A stretch of 64,000 nucleotides of DNA from Gammaproteobacteria bacterium (GCA_003331585.1 QOPG01000007.1:1-64000); one strand, 5' to 3'. Positions 18,098-28,789 are shown, counted from the first letter of the stretch. Notes: generated by a model not told the origin, from the sequence alone. A program made the numbers and translations.

Positions 18098-19018
18098 TTA
18101 TATTTCAAAACCCATACTAATCAGCTCTTTTTTACTATCAGCCCAATTACTTTTAACTTTTACCCATAAATTAAGATGAATATTTTTCTTAAAGTAATTT
18201 TTAAGATCGAGTCTGGCGCTAGTACCTATTTTTTTTAAGGTCGATCCATCTTTTCCAACGACAATTCCTTTCTGACCATTTTTTTCTACCCAAATCATGG
18301 CATCAATTCTTATTTGTTTTGTTTCCTCGCTAAATTTATCAATTTCAACCGAAAGTCCATAAGGGATTTCTTGATTCATTTGAAGAATCAATTTTTCTCT
18401 TATTTTTTCTGAGGCTATGAAGATTCTGCTTCGATCGGTAATCATCTCTGACTCATATAATTGGGGTGAATTTGGTAAATATTTTGGAATGATACTGAGC
18501 AAAGATTTAAGCGAGTCACGATTTTTTGCCATAATTGGTATTACTTCAGAAAACTCATACTTGTTTGATAAGGTTGAAATTAATTCTAATAATTTATCTT
18601 TCGGATGAATTAAATCTATTTTATTTAATAATAAAATAGACGGCGATCTGGCATTTTTTAATTGATTTAAAACAACCTCATCTTCCTCGCTCCAGTATGA
18701 CGAGTCACACACAAATAAATTTAAATTTGTATCCATGATGGCGTTTATTGCTGTCTTGTTCATGACTCTATTAATGGCTTTTTTTTCATTAATATGAATT
18801 CCTGGAGTGTCAATAAAAATTGCCTGATATTCTGGCATAGTATAGATTCCCAAAATACGATTTCTTGTTGTTTGGGGTTTTCTTGTGACTATACTGATAT
18901 TGTTTCTAAGAATACTATTAACCAAAGTGGATTTACCCACATTAGGTCTGCCAACTATCGACACAAAACCGCATTTAAAAAGTTTATTTTTTGAGTTCTG
19001 AGTCATTATACTTTTCAA
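18098..19018 (-). CDS. era: GTPase Era
   Basis: Essential GTPase that binds the 3' end of 16S rRNA and aids 30S maturation. The 306 residues hold G1 GRPNVGKST near 23-31, G3 DTPGIH near 74, G4 NKID near 132, and the C-terminal KH domain with the signature VGKDGSTLKKIG near 258-270. The start at 19018 overlaps the end of rnc by 35 nt; another in-frame ATG at 19006 would shorten the overlap and may be the real start. Era and RNase III act in the same rRNA pathway, which fits their coupling. Confidence 0.96.
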   Translation of the reverse strand: MKSIMTQNSKNKLFKCGFVSIVGRPNVGKSTLVNSILRNNISIVTRKPQTTRNRILGIYTMPEYQAIFIDTPGIHINEKKAINRVMNKTAINAIMDTNLNLFVCDSSYWSEEDEVVLNQLKNARSPSILLLNKIDLIHPKDKLLELISTLSNKYEFSEVIPIMAKNRDSLKSLLSIIPKYLPNSPQLYESEMITDRSRIFIASEKIREKLILQMNQEIPYGLSVEIDKFSEETKQIRIDAMIWVEKNGQKGIVVGKDGSTLKKIGTSARLDLKNYFKKNIHLNLWVKVKSNWADSKKELISMGFEI

Positions 19019-19673
19019 TCATTAAAGCTGCTGCATGCTGTTCAGCTTTTCTTATGGATATCCCCTCACCCTCAGTTATTAAATTACGATCCATTACACT
19101 GCATTTTACATAGAATTTTTGCAGATGATCCTGACCGGTTATATTGGCGATTGAATACTCAGGAAGATTCATACTTTCTTTTTGTATGATTTCTTGTAGT
19201 CTTGTTTTCGAATCTTTTAATTGATCCATTGATGGCAATTTCGATAAAACATCCTTATATAATTCTTGAATAACACTAAAAGTATTTTCAAATCCGGAAT
19301 CAAGATAAATTGCGCCTAAAAGCGCTTCCAATGTATCTGAAAGTACTGAACACCTATGTCTAGTTCCACTCTTGTTTTCTCCAGCGCCAACATGAATATG
19401 ATTAGAAAGATTAATATTTTTCGCGATCTGACATAGGGTTGACTCTTTTACTAGATATGCTCTTAATCGAGTCAAGTCTCCTTCATTTAAGAGTGATTTT
19501 TCTCTATATATTAGATCTGAAATTATAATACTAAGAATTGCGTCACCAAGAAATTCAAGTCTTTCATTATTTTTTGACGAAAGACTTCTATGCGTAAGAG
19601 CCAGTGCAAGTAATGCTTCGTCATTAAATTTATAATTTAAACTCTTGTTTATCCACTTAATTGTCTCTTTCAC
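18984..19673 (-). CDS. rnc: Ribonuclease III
   Basis: RNase III cuts double-stranded RNA, including rRNA precursors. The 229-residue protein has the catalytic signature RLEFLGDAIL near residues 38-47, the second acidic site DTLEALLGAIYLD near 113-125, and a C-terminal double-stranded RNA-binding domain (about 155-225, ending GISIRKAEQHAAALMIEKY). It sits between lepB (24 nt upstream) and era. In E. coli RNase III cuts its own leader; no leader structure was resolved here. Confidence 0.96.
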   Translation of the reverse strand: MKETIKWINKSLNYKFNDEALLALALTHRSLSSKNNERLEFLGDAILSIIISDLIYREKSLLNEGDLTRLRAYLVKESTLCQIAKNINLSNHIHVGAGENKSGTRHRCSVLSDTLEALLGAIYLDSGFENTFSVIQELYKDVLSKLPSMDQLKDSKTRLQEIIQKESMNLPEYSIANITGQDHLQKFYVKCSVMDRNLITEGEGISIRKAEQHAAALMIEKYNDSELKK

Positions 19674-19697
19674 ATAAAAACCTTAAGAATTTTACAT

Positions 19698-20456
19698 TTA
19701 CTGAATTTTACGTCCAATACGCTTAACATCTGGCCACTCAAGTCCATCCATATGCATCCATATTCTTGCTGCTTTTCCAACTAAATACTTTTTATTAATT
19801 GAACCAATAAATCTGCTATCCCGACTATTATCTCGATTGTCACCCATCATGAAATAACTGTCATCAGGAACCTCGTAATACCCTTCACCAACACTAAACC
19901 CTGAATCAGAAGTAAGTATGGTATGATTATTGCCATCAATATTTTCTATGAATTGTGGTTTTAATTCGTGCATTGGATTCAAGTCATCTCTGATCATACC
20001 CACGTCAACTCCATTTATGGTTAACCTATGATTCTGGTAAATTATTCTATCTCCTGGAATACCTATGACTCGTTTTATATAGTTAATACTTGGATCAGAA
20101 GGGAGTCTAAATACTGCAACATCGCCTCTTTTTGGGTCACTGACATCAAATATTTTTTTTTCAATAACAGGTAACCTCAAACCATATGAATATTTTTTTA
20201 CAAAAATAAAATCGCCGACTAAGAGGGTCGGCTTCATAGAGCCAGAAGGTATCCTGAATGGCTCAAAAACGAATGATCTAATTACAACCACTAATAAAAG
20301 TACCGGAAAGAATCCATATGAGTATTCCAATATAGTTTTCTTAAGGCCTGATTCTTCAGCATTATTATTTTTTTTCTTTTTCCAGTAGATGATGTCTGTG
20401 AGTATAAAAATACCACTTATAGTTGTTAGTGTTACCAATATTAATGCCAAATTCAT
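19698..20456 (-). CDS. lepB: Signal peptidase I (LepB)
   Basis: Inner-membrane serine/lysine-dyad protease that cleaves signal peptides of exported proteins. The 252-residue protein has two N-terminal membrane segments (about 2-22 and 47-66), the catalytic Ser in [15 protein letters not shown] (about residue 75), the catalytic Lys in [11 protein letters not shown] (about residue 130), and box [12 protein letters not shown] near 205. It overlaps lepA by ATGA, giving translational coupling, and is the likely processor of BamA, Skp and the CsiV-like protein encoded nearby. Confidence 0.96.
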   Translation of the reverse strand: MNLALILVTLTTISGIFILTDIIYWKKKKNNNAEESGLKKTILEYSYGFFPVLLLVVVIRSFVFEPFRIPSGSMKPTLLVGDFIFVKKYSYGLRLPVIEKKIFDVSDPKRGDVAVFRLPSDPSINYIKRVIGIPGDRIIYQNHRLTINGVDVGMIRDDLNPMHELKPQFIENIDGNNHTILTSDSGFSVGEGYYEVPDDSYFMMGDNRDNSRDSRFIGSINKKYLVGKAARIWMHMDGLEWPDVKRIGRKIQ

Positions 20457-22261
20457 TTTTTCTTTCCTGGATTGTTATCAACACTCAAAATAGTGAGAAA
20501 AGCTTCCTGTGGTATCTCTACTGAGCCAATTTGCTTCATTCTTTTTTTTCCTGCTTTTTGTTTTTCAAGCAATTTTCTTTTTCGAGAAACATCGCCACCA
20601 TAACATTTTGCAGTAACGTTCTTTCTCAGTGCCTTAACTGTACTTCTTGCAATAATTTGGCCGCCAATTGCCGCTTGAATTGCTACATCAAACATTTGTC
20701 TTGGTATCAATTTTCTCATTTTCTCAACTATCTCTCTACCTCGATAAGTAGAACTATCTCTATGCATAATCAGTGAGAGCGCATCAACTCGCTCGCTATT
20801 TATAAGTATATCCACTCTTACTAGTGGAGCGGCTTGAAATCTCAAGAACTGATAATCATAAGAGGCAAACCCTCTACTTACTGACTTTAATTTATCAAAG
20901 AAATCCATCACAACTTCTGCAAGTGGCATCTCATAATCCAATGAGACTTGATTACCCAAATATCGAATATTTTTTTGCACGCCTCTTTTTTCTATGCATA
21001 ACTTTATCACAGAACCCACATGATCTTGAGGAACGAGAATAGAGGCCAAAATTATTGGTTCTCTTAATTCATAAATTTCATTCAAAGGTGGAAGTTTCGC
21101 AGGATTATCGACAAATAAGATTTCATTTTTATTATTAGTGACTTCAAAAATTACAGTTGGTGCAGTTGTAATTAAATCGAGATTATATTCTCTTTCCAAT
21201 CGTTCTTGCACAATCTCCAAGTGAAGCATTCCAAGAAAACCGCACCTAAAACCAAATCCAAGAGCTGCGGATGTTTCAGGCTCAAAATTTAGTGCGGCAT
21301 CATTTAGACGAAGTTTTTTTAATGCCTCTCTAAAATTTTCATAATCATCAGAACTGACTGGAAATAATCCTGCAAACACTCTTGGTTGTACTTGTTTAAA
21401 ATCAGGTAATGGATGTTCGCATGGGTTAGAGCTTGACGTTAATGTATCTCCCACTGGCGCTCCATCAATATCTTTTATTCCAGCTATAACAAAACCTACC
21501 TCACCAGTCTTAAGCTCATCTTTATGAAACATTTTTGGAGTAAAACATCCGACTTTATCAACTTCGTGAGATCGTCCAGTTGACATTACATGTATCTTGC
21601 TATTTTTTTTCAGAACTCCATTGACTATCCTTACAAGTGATACAACTCCGACATAATTATCAAACCATGAATCTATTATTAATGCTTGAAGAGGTTGTTT
21701 TGCATCACCCTTGGGAGGAGGTATTATATTCACCAGTTCTTCGAGTAATACATCAACTCCTTCACCGGTTTTAGCACTGACAAGAGCGGCATTTTTTGCA
21801 TCTATCCCAATAACATCCTCGATTTCATTTATTACATTTTTTGAATCAGCTGCTGGCAAATCAATCTTGTTAAGCACTGGCAGTACTTCGAGGTCCTGGT
21901 CTATTGCCGTGATACAGTTCGCGACACTCTGTGCCTCTACACCTTGAGCTGCGTCAACTACTAATAAAGCACCTTCACACGCCGCTAATGACCTTGATAC
22001 CTCATAAGAAAAATCCACATGTCCTGGTGTATCAATAAAATTCAACTGATATTCATTGCCATTTCTTGCCTTATAATTAAGAGATACGCTTTGAGCTTTA
22101 ATTGTTATACCTCGCTCTCTCTCAATATCCATTGAATCTAAGACTTGATCAGACATCTCTCTGTCCTGTAAACCGCCGCATATTTGAATAAATCGATCCG
22201 CCAAAGTTGATTTACCATGGTCTATATGGGCAATTATTGAAAAATTTCTAATATTATTCAC
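20453..22261 (-). CDS. lepA: Elongation factor 4 (LepA)
   Basis: Ribosome-associated translational GTPase, thought to aid initiation or subunit assembly and recovery under stress. The 602 residues match the family length. G1 is [10 protein letters not shown] at about 11-20, G3 DTPGHVDF near 77, G4 NKIDLP near 131, and the LepA-specific C-terminal domain ends with [17 protein letters not shown] and IPQEAFL. It heads lepA-lepB-rnc-era and lies 51 nt downstream of the glutaredoxin-like gene. Confidence 0.97.
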   Translation of the reverse strand: MNNIRNFSIIAHIDHGKSTLADRFIQICGGLQDREMSDQVLDSMDIERERGITIKAQSVSLNYKARNGNEYQLNFIDTPGHVDFSYEVSRSLAACEGALLVVDAAQGVEAQSVANCITAIDQDLEVLPVLNKIDLPAADSKNVINEIEDVIGIDAKNAALVSAKTGEGVDVLLEELVNIIPPPKGDAKQPLQALIIDSWFDNYVGVVSLVRIVNGVLKKNSKIHVMSTGRSHEVDKVGCFTPKMFHKDELKTGEVGFVIAGIKDIDGAPVGDTLTSSSNPCEHPLPDFKQVQPRVFAGLFPVSSDDYENFREALKKLRLNDAALNFEPETSAALGFGFRCGFLGMLHLEIVQERLEREYNLDLITTAPTVIFEVTNNKNEILFVDNPAKLPPLNEIYELREPIILASILVPQDHVGSVIKLCIEKRGVQKNIRYLGNQVSLDYEMPLAEVVMDFFDKLKSVSRGFASYDYQFLRFQAAPLVRVDILINSERVDALSLIMHRDSSTYRGREIVEKMRKLIPRQMFDVAIQAAIGGQIIARSTVKALRKNVTAKCYGGDVSRKRKLLEKQKAGKKRMKQIGSVEIPQEAFLTILSVDNNPGKKK

Positions 22262-22312
22262 AAGGATTTATCTCAAAAGTTCTCTCGCTGTTATTTGTAA
22301 GTTTTAAGAATC

Positions 22313-22558
22313 TCATTGATTAAAACTCTCTAATACTTGCTCTGTTATATCCTTATTAAAGAAATGTTTGAATATCTCCTTGTCATTAAATGTTACTACA
22401 GGAATATCAGCATGATACTTATTTAATAAATCTTTAGAAGACTCAATGTCAATTATTTCTATTTTTGCACGTGAATTAAGAAATTCGATTAGCTGTTCAA
22501 TCAATTCTTCACATAAATGACATCCACGCTTGGAATAAACATAAAATTTTGGGTACAT
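22313..22558 (-). CDS. Glutaredoxin-like protein (DUF836 type)
   Basis: An 81-residue thioredoxin-fold protein with a redox motif CHLC at residues 13-16 (SKRGCHLCEE), a cis-Pro site (DIPVVTFND near 51) and a short C-terminal helix. The pattern fits the DUF836/glutaredoxin-like family found in many proteobacteria. It may act as a small thiol-disulfide oxidoreductase; the partner is unknown. It lies 9 nt after sdhE at the end of the sdh operon and before lepA, so it could be cotranscribed with the succinate dehydrogenase genes. Confidence 0.8.
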   Translation of the reverse strand: MYPKFYVYSKRGCHLCEELIEQLIEFLNSRAKIEIIDIESSKDLLNKYHADIPVVTFNDKEIFKHFFNKDITEQVLESFNQ

Positions 22559-22567
22559 TGAAATTCT

Positions 22568-22807
22568 CTATAATTTTGTTTTTTTTATTTTACCAACCAT
22601 TTCATTGATCAGAGGAACGTCGGACTGATATGGGGTTAACAAAAGTTTTACGAGCTCGGGATCACTTAATTCTAAAAGCTCATTAAAGGCAATTTTTTCT
22701 TTATCAGATGTCTCTTGATATTTATTTTCAAGATAACTGGATAATAGTTCATCCAGCTCTCGCATTCCTCGTCTGCATTGCCAACGAATCTTAGAAATTG
22801 ATGTCAT
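22568..22807 (-). CDS. sdhE: FAD assembly factor SdhE
   Basis: Small helical protein that helps covalent FAD attachment to SdhA (and FrdA). I start at the ATG at 22807 (79 residues), one codon after a GTG. The hallmark RGM..LD motif is present (WQCRRGMRELDELLSSYL, about residues 9-26), followed by the typical LLELSDPEL helix. It lies 16 nt after sdhB, so it is made together with its client. Together with the SdhAF4-like gene at the front, the sdh run carries two assembly factors. Confidence 0.92.
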   Translation of the reverse strand: MTSISKIRWQCRRGMRELDELLSSYLENKYQETSDKEKIAFNELLELSDPELVKLLLTPYQSDVPLINEMVGKIKKTKL

Positions 22808-22823
22808 CACTCATACCCCTAAA

Positions 22824-23606
22824 CTAAGTATGTCTTTCAATCAACATTTTCTTGGTATTAGCTATAGCTTCAGCAGGATTTAATCCTTTTGGACAGGTAT
22901 TGGTGCAATTCATGATCGTATGACACCTGTATAGTCGAAACGAATCCTCAATTTCATCTAATCTTTCATTTTTAGCATCATCTCTACTATCTACCAACCA
23001 CCTATATGATGCAAGAAGTGCTGCAGGGCCAAGATATCGATCGCTGTTCCACCAATAACTCGGACAGCTCGTTGAGCAACAAGCACAGAGGATGCATGCT
23101 GCCGGATCGTCTATTTTTTCCTGGTCTTCTTTCGATTGAATTCGCTCACTATTTTCTGGCGGAAGACTTTTATTTTGGAGCCATGGTTTTATTGAAGCAT
23201 ATTGCTCATAAAAATGAGTGAGATCTGGAACTAAATCCTTTATAACAGGCATATGAGGTAATGGATAGATCTTTGTGTTTCCTATAATACTGGAAGCTGA
23301 GATCGTACATGCAAGCGTGTTGCTTCCATTTATATTCATCGAACAAGACCCACAAATACCCTCCCTACATGACCTCCTGAAGGTTAATGTTGGATCAATT
23401 TCGTTTTTAATTTTTATAAGTACATCCAATACCATGGGACCACAATTATCCATATCGATATCGAAAGTATCCATTCTTGGGTTTTTATCTAAATCAGGAT
23501 CATATCTATAAATGACATATCTTCTAACATTAGTTGCATCATTTGGAGCATCAAAATGCTTTCCTTTTTTTATCCTCGAATTGATTGGTAATCTGAATTC
23601 AGCCAT
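22824..23606 (-). CDS. sdhB: Succinate dehydrogenase iron-sulfur subunit
   Basis: SdhB passes electrons from FAD to quinone through three iron-sulfur clusters. I choose the ATG at 23606 ([15 protein letters not shown]), 7 nt after sdhA, because it matches the usual SdhB start; the upstream in-frame codon at 23654 would overlap sdhA by 41 nt. The protein is 260 residues. The plant-type [2Fe-2S] motif [16 protein letters not shown] lies near 75-90. The [4Fe-4S] and [3Fe-4S] Cys sets are [12 protein letters not shown] near 166-177 and [17 protein letters not shown] near 223. Confidence 0.96.
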   Translation of the reverse strand: MAEFRLPINSRIKKGKHFDAPNDATNVRRYVIYRYDPDLDKNPRMDTFDIDMDNCGPMVLDVLIKIKNEIDPTLTFRRSCREGICGSCSMNINGSNTLACTISASSIIGNTKIYPLPHMPVIKDLVPDLTHFYEQYASIKPWLQNKSLPPENSERIQSKEDQEKIDDPAACILCACCSTSCPSYWWNSDRYLGPAALLASYRWLVDSRDDAKNERLDEIEDSFRLYRCHTIMNCTNTCPKGLNPAEAIANTKKMLIERHT

Positions 23607-23613
23607 ATCGCTC

Positions 23614-25398
23614 TCAATAAACTCTTGCTTTTGGTGGAATAGATTCAACTTCATTAGTCATTGTTTCTTGATGAACCGGTCTGTAAGTAAAATTAACTTG
23701 ACCAGGACCGTCAATCCAACACAATGTATGAACCATCCAATTCTTATCATCTCTATCAGTAAAATCGTCCCTGGAATGCGCGCCTCGACTCTCTTTTCTG
23801 TTCTCGGCGGATTCTATGGTCGCAATCGAATTTAGAAGTAGATTCTCAAGCTCCATTGTTTCGATTAAATCCGTATTCCATATGAGGGATTTATCAGCAA
23901 CTGAAATATCATTAAATTTTTCGAATGATTTTCTCATTAATAAAACACCTTCACTTAATGATTCTCCCGATCGAAATACTGCAGCGTATGTTTGCATGAT
24001 CTTTTGCATTTCTAATCTTAATACAGAAGTAGATACAGAACCTTTTGAATATCTCAATTTATCCAGTCTAGAAATGCTATTTAGACCGGCATCCTTAGGT
24101 AAATTGGGAAGTGAGTTTTTCTTCTTTAAATCCTTAATACAAAACTTTGCCGCAGCACGACCAAAGACAACTAAATCAAGAAGAGAATTCGATCCTAGTC
24201 TGTTAGCTCCATGAACTGAAACACAACCAGCTTCACCAACCGCCATTAAGCCAGGAACAACTTCTTCTGAATTCTGATTGTTCATTGTGATTACTTCGCC
24301 ATTGTAATTTGTTGGTATACCACCCATATTATAATGAACGGTAGGTAAGACCGGAATAGGCTCTTTTGTTACATCAACATTAGCAAAAACTTGAGCTGAT
24401 TCTGCGATCCCAGGTAATCTTTCATTTATCACTTCAGGACCCAAATGCTCAAGATGAAGAAAAATATGATCTTTTTCAGGGCCCACACCGCGTCCTTCTT
24501 GGATTTCAATGGTCATCGATCTACTGACCACGTCACGAGAGGCTAAGTCTTTTGCATTAGGAGCATACCTTTCCATAAATCTCTCACCATTTGAATTTGT
24601 GAGATAGCCTCCCTCTCCTCTTGCACCCTCTGTGATCAACATACCTGCACCATATATACCAGTTGGGTGAAATTGAACAAACTCCATATCTTGTATAGGT
24701 AACCCAGCTCTCATAACCATTGCATTCCCATCTCCAGTGCAGGTATGTGCAGAGGTACAAGAGAAATATGATCTTCCATATCCTCCTGTCGCCAAAATAA
24801 CTTTATGCGATCTAAAGCGATGTAATTTCCCTGTTGCCATTTCAATAGCCACTATCCCGTGACATACACCATCTTTCATTATCAAATCTATAGCAAAATA
24901 TTCTATGAAAAATTCAGCAGAATGCTTAAGTGATTGTTGATAAAGAGTATGAAGCATGGCATGACCAGTTCTGTCAGCAGCAGCGCATGTCCTTTGCGCG
25001 ATTCCTTCCCCATAATGTGTTGTCATCCCACCAAATGGACGTTGATATATAAGACCATCTTCAGTTCTAGAAAAGGGAACACCATAATGCTCTAGTTCAA
25101 TGACAGCATCTGGAGCTTCCTTGCACATATACTCTATTGCGTCTTGATCTCCGAGCCAGTCTCCACCTTTAACAGTATCGTACATATGCCATCGCCAATC
25201 ATCTTCACCCATATTTCCAAGAGCAGCACTAATGCCACCCTGTGCTGCAACAGTGTGACTTCTAGTAGGAAAAACTTTAGTTATACAGGCTGTTTTGAGC
25301 CCAACTTCTGATAATCCAAAGGTAGCCCTTAGTCCAGCACCTCCAGCACCGAGAACAACAACATCATAATCATGATCAATAAACTCATAATCACTCAT
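23614..25398 (-). CDS. sdhA: Succinate dehydrogenase flavoprotein subunit
   Basis: Oxidises succinate to fumarate with covalently bound FAD. The ATG at 25398 ([10 protein letters not shown]) overlaps the sdhD stop by ATGA and gives 594 residues. FAD-binding [10 protein letters not shown] lies at 14-23. The covalent FAD His is His48 in [11 protein letters not shown]. The catalytic region contains [21 protein letters not shown] near 250, with the active-site Arg nearby. The C-terminal half is the helical domain. It is told from fumarate reductase by the sdhCDAB order and the two-protein membrane anchor. Confidence 0.97.
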   Translation of the reverse strand: MSDYEFIDHDYDVVVLGAGGAGLRATFGLSEVGLKTACITKVFPTRSHTVAAQGGISAALGNMGEDDWRWHMYDTVKGGDWLGDQDAIEYMCKEAPDAVIELEHYGVPFSRTEDGLIYQRPFGGMTTHYGEGIAQRTCAAADRTGHAMLHTLYQQSLKHSAEFFIEYFAIDLIMKDGVCHGIVAIEMATGKLHRFRSHKVILATGGYGRSYFSCTSAHTCTGDGNAMVMRAGLPIQDMEFVQFHPTGIYGAGMLITEGARGEGGYLTNSNGERFMERYAPNAKDLASRDVVSRSMTIEIQEGRGVGPEKDHIFLHLEHLGPEVINERLPGIAESAQVFANVDVTKEPIPVLPTVHYNMGGIPTNYNGEVITMNNQNSEEVVPGLMAVGEAGCVSVHGANRLGSNSLLDLVVFGRAAAKFCIKDLKKKNSLPNLPKDAGLNSISRLDKLRYSKGSVSTSVLRLEMQKIMQTYAAVFRSGESLSEGVLLMRKSFEKFNDISVADKSLIWNTDLIETMELENLLLNSIATIESAENRKESRGAHSRDDFTDRDDKNWMVHTLCWIDGPGQVNFTYRPVHQETMTNEVESIPPKARVY

Positions 25399-25781
25399 TT
25401 TAATGATCCTATTTTTATCCAAATTAATGATATAACTATAAATAAAGAAAGAAACATATGAAGCGCCTTATTTATTTTTAGTAACCTATTCCTCGCACTC
25501 ATTTGATGAATATAATCTTCAATTATAACTTCCAAACCAAGTGACGAGTGGTAAGTCATCGATAGGCCTAAGATTAACAACATGAATAAATTCAATAAAT
25601 CTGAGGCCCAGATTTTTAACTGATAGTACTCAAAGGATTGAATCGCAGATATATTAAAAAATACCCATAAGCTTAGAACTACCATCATCACTGCTGTCAG
25701 TCTTTGGTGCCACCAATGCTCAGAGGCCCCATCGACCAACTTATTTCTTTTAAATAAACTTAGAAATGAATAAATCTTCAT
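25395..25781 (-). CDS. sdhD: Succinate dehydrogenase membrane anchor SdhD
   Basis: Second membrane anchor of complex II. The ATG at 25781 overlaps the sdhC stop by ATGA and gives 128 residues. Three membrane helices are visible (about 28-48, 60-80 and 100-125). The segment [16 protein letters not shown] near residue 20 carries the Trp-His-Arg residues common in SdhD near the quinone and heme, and [16 protein letters not shown] near 80 supplies the likely heme-ligand His and an acidic pair typical of the family. Confidence 0.92.
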   Translation of the reverse strand: MKIYSFLSLFKRNKLVDGASEHWWHQRLTAVMMVVLSLWVFFNISAIQSFEYYQLKIWASDLLNLFMLLILGLSMTYHSSLGLEVIIEDYIHQMSARNRLLKINKALHMFLSLFIVISLIWIKIGSLK

Positions 25782-26152
25782 AGATATAACCAAAAAATAC
25801 TTGTCAATAACAAACTACAAAACACTACAATTCTTGCTGATATTTCGACTCTCTCTCTATCGAATCCTCTTCCTGTATCCCAATAGAGATGCCTTAACCC
25901 ATTACAAAAATGCAAAAAAAATGCAAATGTCCAAACTACTAGTAAAAACCTACCAATCCAATTAGAAAATATATAGACAAAAAAAGTGAAATATTGTTCG
26001 CCAAAAGCAATTGCAAATAACCAAACAGAGAATATTATTAATCCTACCGACAAACTCACACCAGTTGCCCTATGTAAGATCGAGAGAATCATTGTGAGGG
26101 GCCAACGGTAAATAGTCAGATGCGGAGATAGTGGTCTGGTTCTATTTGACAT
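25778..26152 (-). CDS. sdhC: Succinate dehydrogenase cytochrome b556 subunit SdhC
   Basis: First membrane anchor and heme-binding subunit of complex II. The 124-residue protein has the signature RPLSPHLTIYRWPL near the N-terminus, SILHRATGVSLS near residues 24-35 (quinone-site Ser and Arg) and HFCNGLRHLYWDTG near 81-94, with the heme-ligand His. Three membrane helices are seen. It is separated by 47 nt from the SdhAF4-like gene upstream and may have its own promoter there, though I could not fix one. Confidence 0.95.
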   Translation of the reverse strand: MSNRTRPLSPHLTIYRWPLTMILSILHRATGVSLSVGLIIFSVWLFAIAFGEQYFTFFVYIFSNWIGRFLLVVWTFAFFLHFCNGLRHLYWDTGRGFDRERVEISARIVVFCSLLLTSIFWLYL

Positions 26153-26199
26153 TGTAAATAGTTATATTGTTTTTATGCTATATATGTTTAGGCAAATAC

Positions 26200-26379
26200 T
26201 TAAAAATCAATACATCTCCCGTCTTTTTCCCAATCACCATATCTCGATGGATCCAATCCTCCGCGTCCTCCAATTTCTTTCTTGATCTTGGAATTATCTC
26301 TTTTTCTTTTAGTTACTTCTTTTTGATTTTCTAGAGACTTTGTTTTAATTTTTTTGATATTTTTGATATCTTTTTTCAT
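26200..26379 (-). CDS. Small SdhAF4-like (DUF1674) protein
   Basis: A 59-residue open frame with a very basic N-terminal half and a conserved C-terminal block, GGRGGLDPSRYGDWEKDGRC, ending IDF and stop. That block matches the DUF1674/SdhAF4 pattern (GG..GPEPTRYGDWE..GR..DF), found in alphaproteobacteria and in the mitochondrial succinate dehydrogenase assembly factor 4, which binds flavinated SdhA. It lies directly upstream of sdhC in the same direction and diverges from ygfZ, so position supports a role with complex II. The start ATG at 26379 is the only in-frame one of suitable length. Family call from motif and context; function here is inferred. Confidence 0.82.
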   Translation of the reverse strand: MKKDIKNIKKIKTKSLENQKEVTKRKRDNSKIKKEIGGRGGLDPSRYGDWEKDGRCIDF

Positions 26380-26443
26380 AGTATAATTATGCCAGATAAA
26401 GGTTGATTTTGGATATAATAATTGGAATTTTTAGGACAGAATT

Positions 26444-27280
26444 ATGAGTGAAAAATTATTTGATATAGTAACTGTCAAAGGAAATGATCACTTGGATTTT
26501 CTGCAAGGCCAGATCACACAAAATATTGAAAAATTAACTGCAGGAACACTTCATTACTCAGCAATTTGTAATCCAAAAGGACGAGTTATCTTAACCTGTC
26601 ATATCTTTCCGCTTAAAAATAGAGTGGGTATTGTTATTCCAGTTTCAATGACTGATATTCTGATATCAAGATTAAGTAGTTTTATTCTAAGATCAGATGT
26701 AACAATCGAGAAATTAGATACATCAACCTCGCTCTGTATAGATTCCAATGAATTAGATTCTGATCTTTCTGTTTTCAAAGATAATTATCATGATGTCTCA
26801 GGCTCATCCTTCTTTACGTCAAGGAAACTTAGTAATTCTAATTTCACTGAAGTTTATACTAACCTCAATAATAAAAACATTCAAAAAAGAGCGATTGAAG
26901 CTATTGAGTGGAAAAGATTAAGAATAATCGAAAATATTGTTGATATTACACAAGAGAATACTGAAAGATATACACCTCATATGCTTAATCTAGATCTTAA
27001 TAATGGTGTCTGCTTCAACAAAGGTTGTTACGTTGGTCAAGAAATCGTTGCAAGAACAGAACACATTGGCAAGGTAAAAAGAAGATTAATTTTATATAAA
27101 CTAAGTTCCAAAAATATAACAGTCGACGAAAAATTATATCTAAATGATAAGGATTCCAATGCTCATATATTATCAATTTCTGGAGACAGATTAGCAGCGA
27201 TTATCAACACAGATTTTTCAAATCAGGAATTATCATATAAAAACGGAATTGCTAAACCATTAACAAACCCCTTCAAATAA
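26444..27280 (+). CDS. ygfZ: tRNA-modifying / Fe-S maintenance protein YgfZ
   Basis: Folate-binding, GcvT-like protein needed for activity of some Fe-S enzymes such as the tRNA methylthiotransferase MiaB. The 278-residue protein has the defining K-G-C-[FY]-x-G-Q-E motif (FNKGCYVGQEIVAR) near residues 190-203. The N-terminal part includes the typical FLQGQITQNI and YSAICNPKGRVI. A ribosome binding site (AGGA) sits upstream. In E. coli ygfZ also lies next to sdhE (ygfY), so the neighbourhood of the sdh genes is partly conserved. It ends 3 nt from the convergent lysS stop. Confidence 0.94.
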   Translation: MSEKLFDIVTVKGNDHLDFLQGQITQNIEKLTAGTLHYSAICNPKGRVILTCHIFPLKNRVGIVIPVSMTDILISRLSSFILRSDVTIEKLDTSTSLCIDSNELDSDLSVFKDNYHDVSGSSFFTSRKLSNSNFTEVYTNLNNKNIQKRAIEAIEWKRLRIIENIVDITQENTERYTPHMLNLDLNNGVCFNKGCYVGQEIVARTEHIGKVKRRLILYKLSSKNITVDEKLYLNDKDSNAHILSISGDRLAAIINTDFSNQELSYKNGIAKPLTNPFK

Positions 27281-27283
27281 AAT

Positions 27284-28789
27284 TTATTCGAACTTCTCCT
27301 GCCTCATATATGGAAATAATAAGACATCTCGTATCGATACTGAATTTGTAAACAACATTACTAAGCGATCAATTCCAATTCCTAGTCCTGCGGTTGGCGG
27401 TAAACCATACTCTAGTGCTCTAATATAATCATGGTCAAATGACATGGCTTCATCATCACCAGCATTCGATTTTTCCACCTGATCAAGAAAACGTTGAGAT
27501 TGATCTTCTGGATCATTTAATTCTGAAAATCCATTAGCTAATTCACGACCAAGAGCGAAAAACTCAAAACGATCAGTAATAAATGAATCATTATCATTTC
27601 TTCTTGATAACGGTGAGACTTCTGTAGGATACGCATAAATAAATGTAGGTTCTAATAATTTAGATTCGCATGTCTTCTCAAAAATTTCTGCTTGAAGCTT
27701 TCCGGCTTGGTATGAATTTTCAATTTTAATATTTAGTTTTTTTGAATAATTTTTTAAGTACTCAAAATCACGAATATTTTTTTTATCTATATCTGGATTA
27801 TGCTCTATTATAGATTGCTCCATTGTTAATCTTCTGTAAGGTCCTTTTAAATTAATCTCCTGATCTTGATATATTATTGTATCTGAATTAAATATTTCAC
27901 TTGATATTTCACTCATTAAATCTTCAATTAACTTCATAAAATCTTCATAATCAGCATAAGCCTCATATAACTCTAGCATTGTAAATTCTGGGTTATGTTG
28001 TGTTGAGACGCCCTCATTCCTGAAATTTCTATTTATTTCATAAACTTTTTCATACCCTCCAACAACCAATCGTTTGAGAAATAATTCTGGCGCAATCCTA
28101 AGATATAATTTCATATCAAGTGTATTATGATGAGTCTCAAATGGCCGAGCTACTGCACCACCAGGAACCGAGTGCATCATTGGCGTTTCTACTTCCAAAA
28201 AAGCTCTTGAATCCATAAATTTTCTTATAATTGAAATAATTTTTGATCGAGATTCAAAAACGAGCCTACTTTCTTCATTCATAATTAAATCAACATATCT
28301 TTGACGATATCTCGTTTCTTGGTCAGAGAGACCATGAAATTTTTCTGGCAAAGGTCTTAAAGATTTTGTTAATAACTGAGAATTATCAGCTAGCACAGTT
28401 AATTCATTTGTATTGGTTTTAAACAGAACACCTGAAACCCCAATAATGTCTCCTACATCCCATTTTTTAAATTCTTGATACAAACCATCTGGAAGTCTAT
28501 CTCTTTCAAATCTTATCTGTATTTGATTGCTCACGTCTTGTAATTTGACGAAACTTGCTTTGCCCATAACTCTCTTTGCCATGACCCTGCCAGCCACCGA
28601 TGCTTTGATTTGTTTTTTCTCGAGTTGTTCCTTAGTTGAAGCATCATAGTTATTGTGAAGCTCATCTGCGTAAATTGTTCTTCTGAATTGATTTGGAAAA
28701 GCATTCCCTCTGTCTTTTAAAAGAGAAAGCTTTTTTCGTCTCTCTTTTATTAGATCATTCTCATTTATATTATTTTTTTGGTTTGACAC
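27284..28789 (-). CDS. lysS: Lysine--tRNA ligase (class II)
   Basis: Charges tRNA-Lys. The 501-residue protein has the N-terminal OB-fold anticodon domain (about 55-155, with GRVMAKRVMGKASFVKLQD), class II motif 1 around 175-200, motif 2 FRNEGVSTQHNPEFTMLELY near 260-280, and motif 3 GLGIGIDRLVMLF near 470. It begins immediately after the prfB stop, forming the recJ-prfB-lysS operon known from E. coli. Confidence 0.97.
   Translation of the reverse strand: MSNQKNNINENDLIKERRKKLSLLKDRGNAFPNQFRRTIYADELHNNYDASTKEQLEKKQIKASVAGRVMAKRVMGKASFVKLQDVSNQIQIRFERDRLPDGLYQEFKKWDVGDIIGVSGVLFKTNTNELTVLADNSQLLTKSLRPLPEKFHGLSDQETRYRQRYVDLIMNEESRLVFESRSKIISIIRKFMDSRAFLEVETPMMHSVPGGAVARPFETHHNTLDMKLYLRIAPELFLKRLVVGGYEKVYEINRNFRNEGVSTQHNPEFTMLELYEAYADYEDFMKLIEDLMSEISSEIFNSDTIIYQDQEINLKGPYRRLTMEQSIIEHNPDIDKKNIRDFEYLKNYSKKLNIKIENSYQAGKLQAEIFEKTCESKLLEPTFIYAYPTEVSPLSRRNDNDSFITDRFEFFALGRELANGFSELNDPEDQSQRFLDQVEKSNAGDDEAMSFDHDYIRALEYGLPPTAGLGIGIDRLVMLFTNSVSIRDVLLFPYMRQEKFE

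Noticed and set aside
26153-26443. Noncoding regulatory region before sdhC
   Set aside because: A 59-codon gene with a conserved SdhAF4-like block fills most of it.
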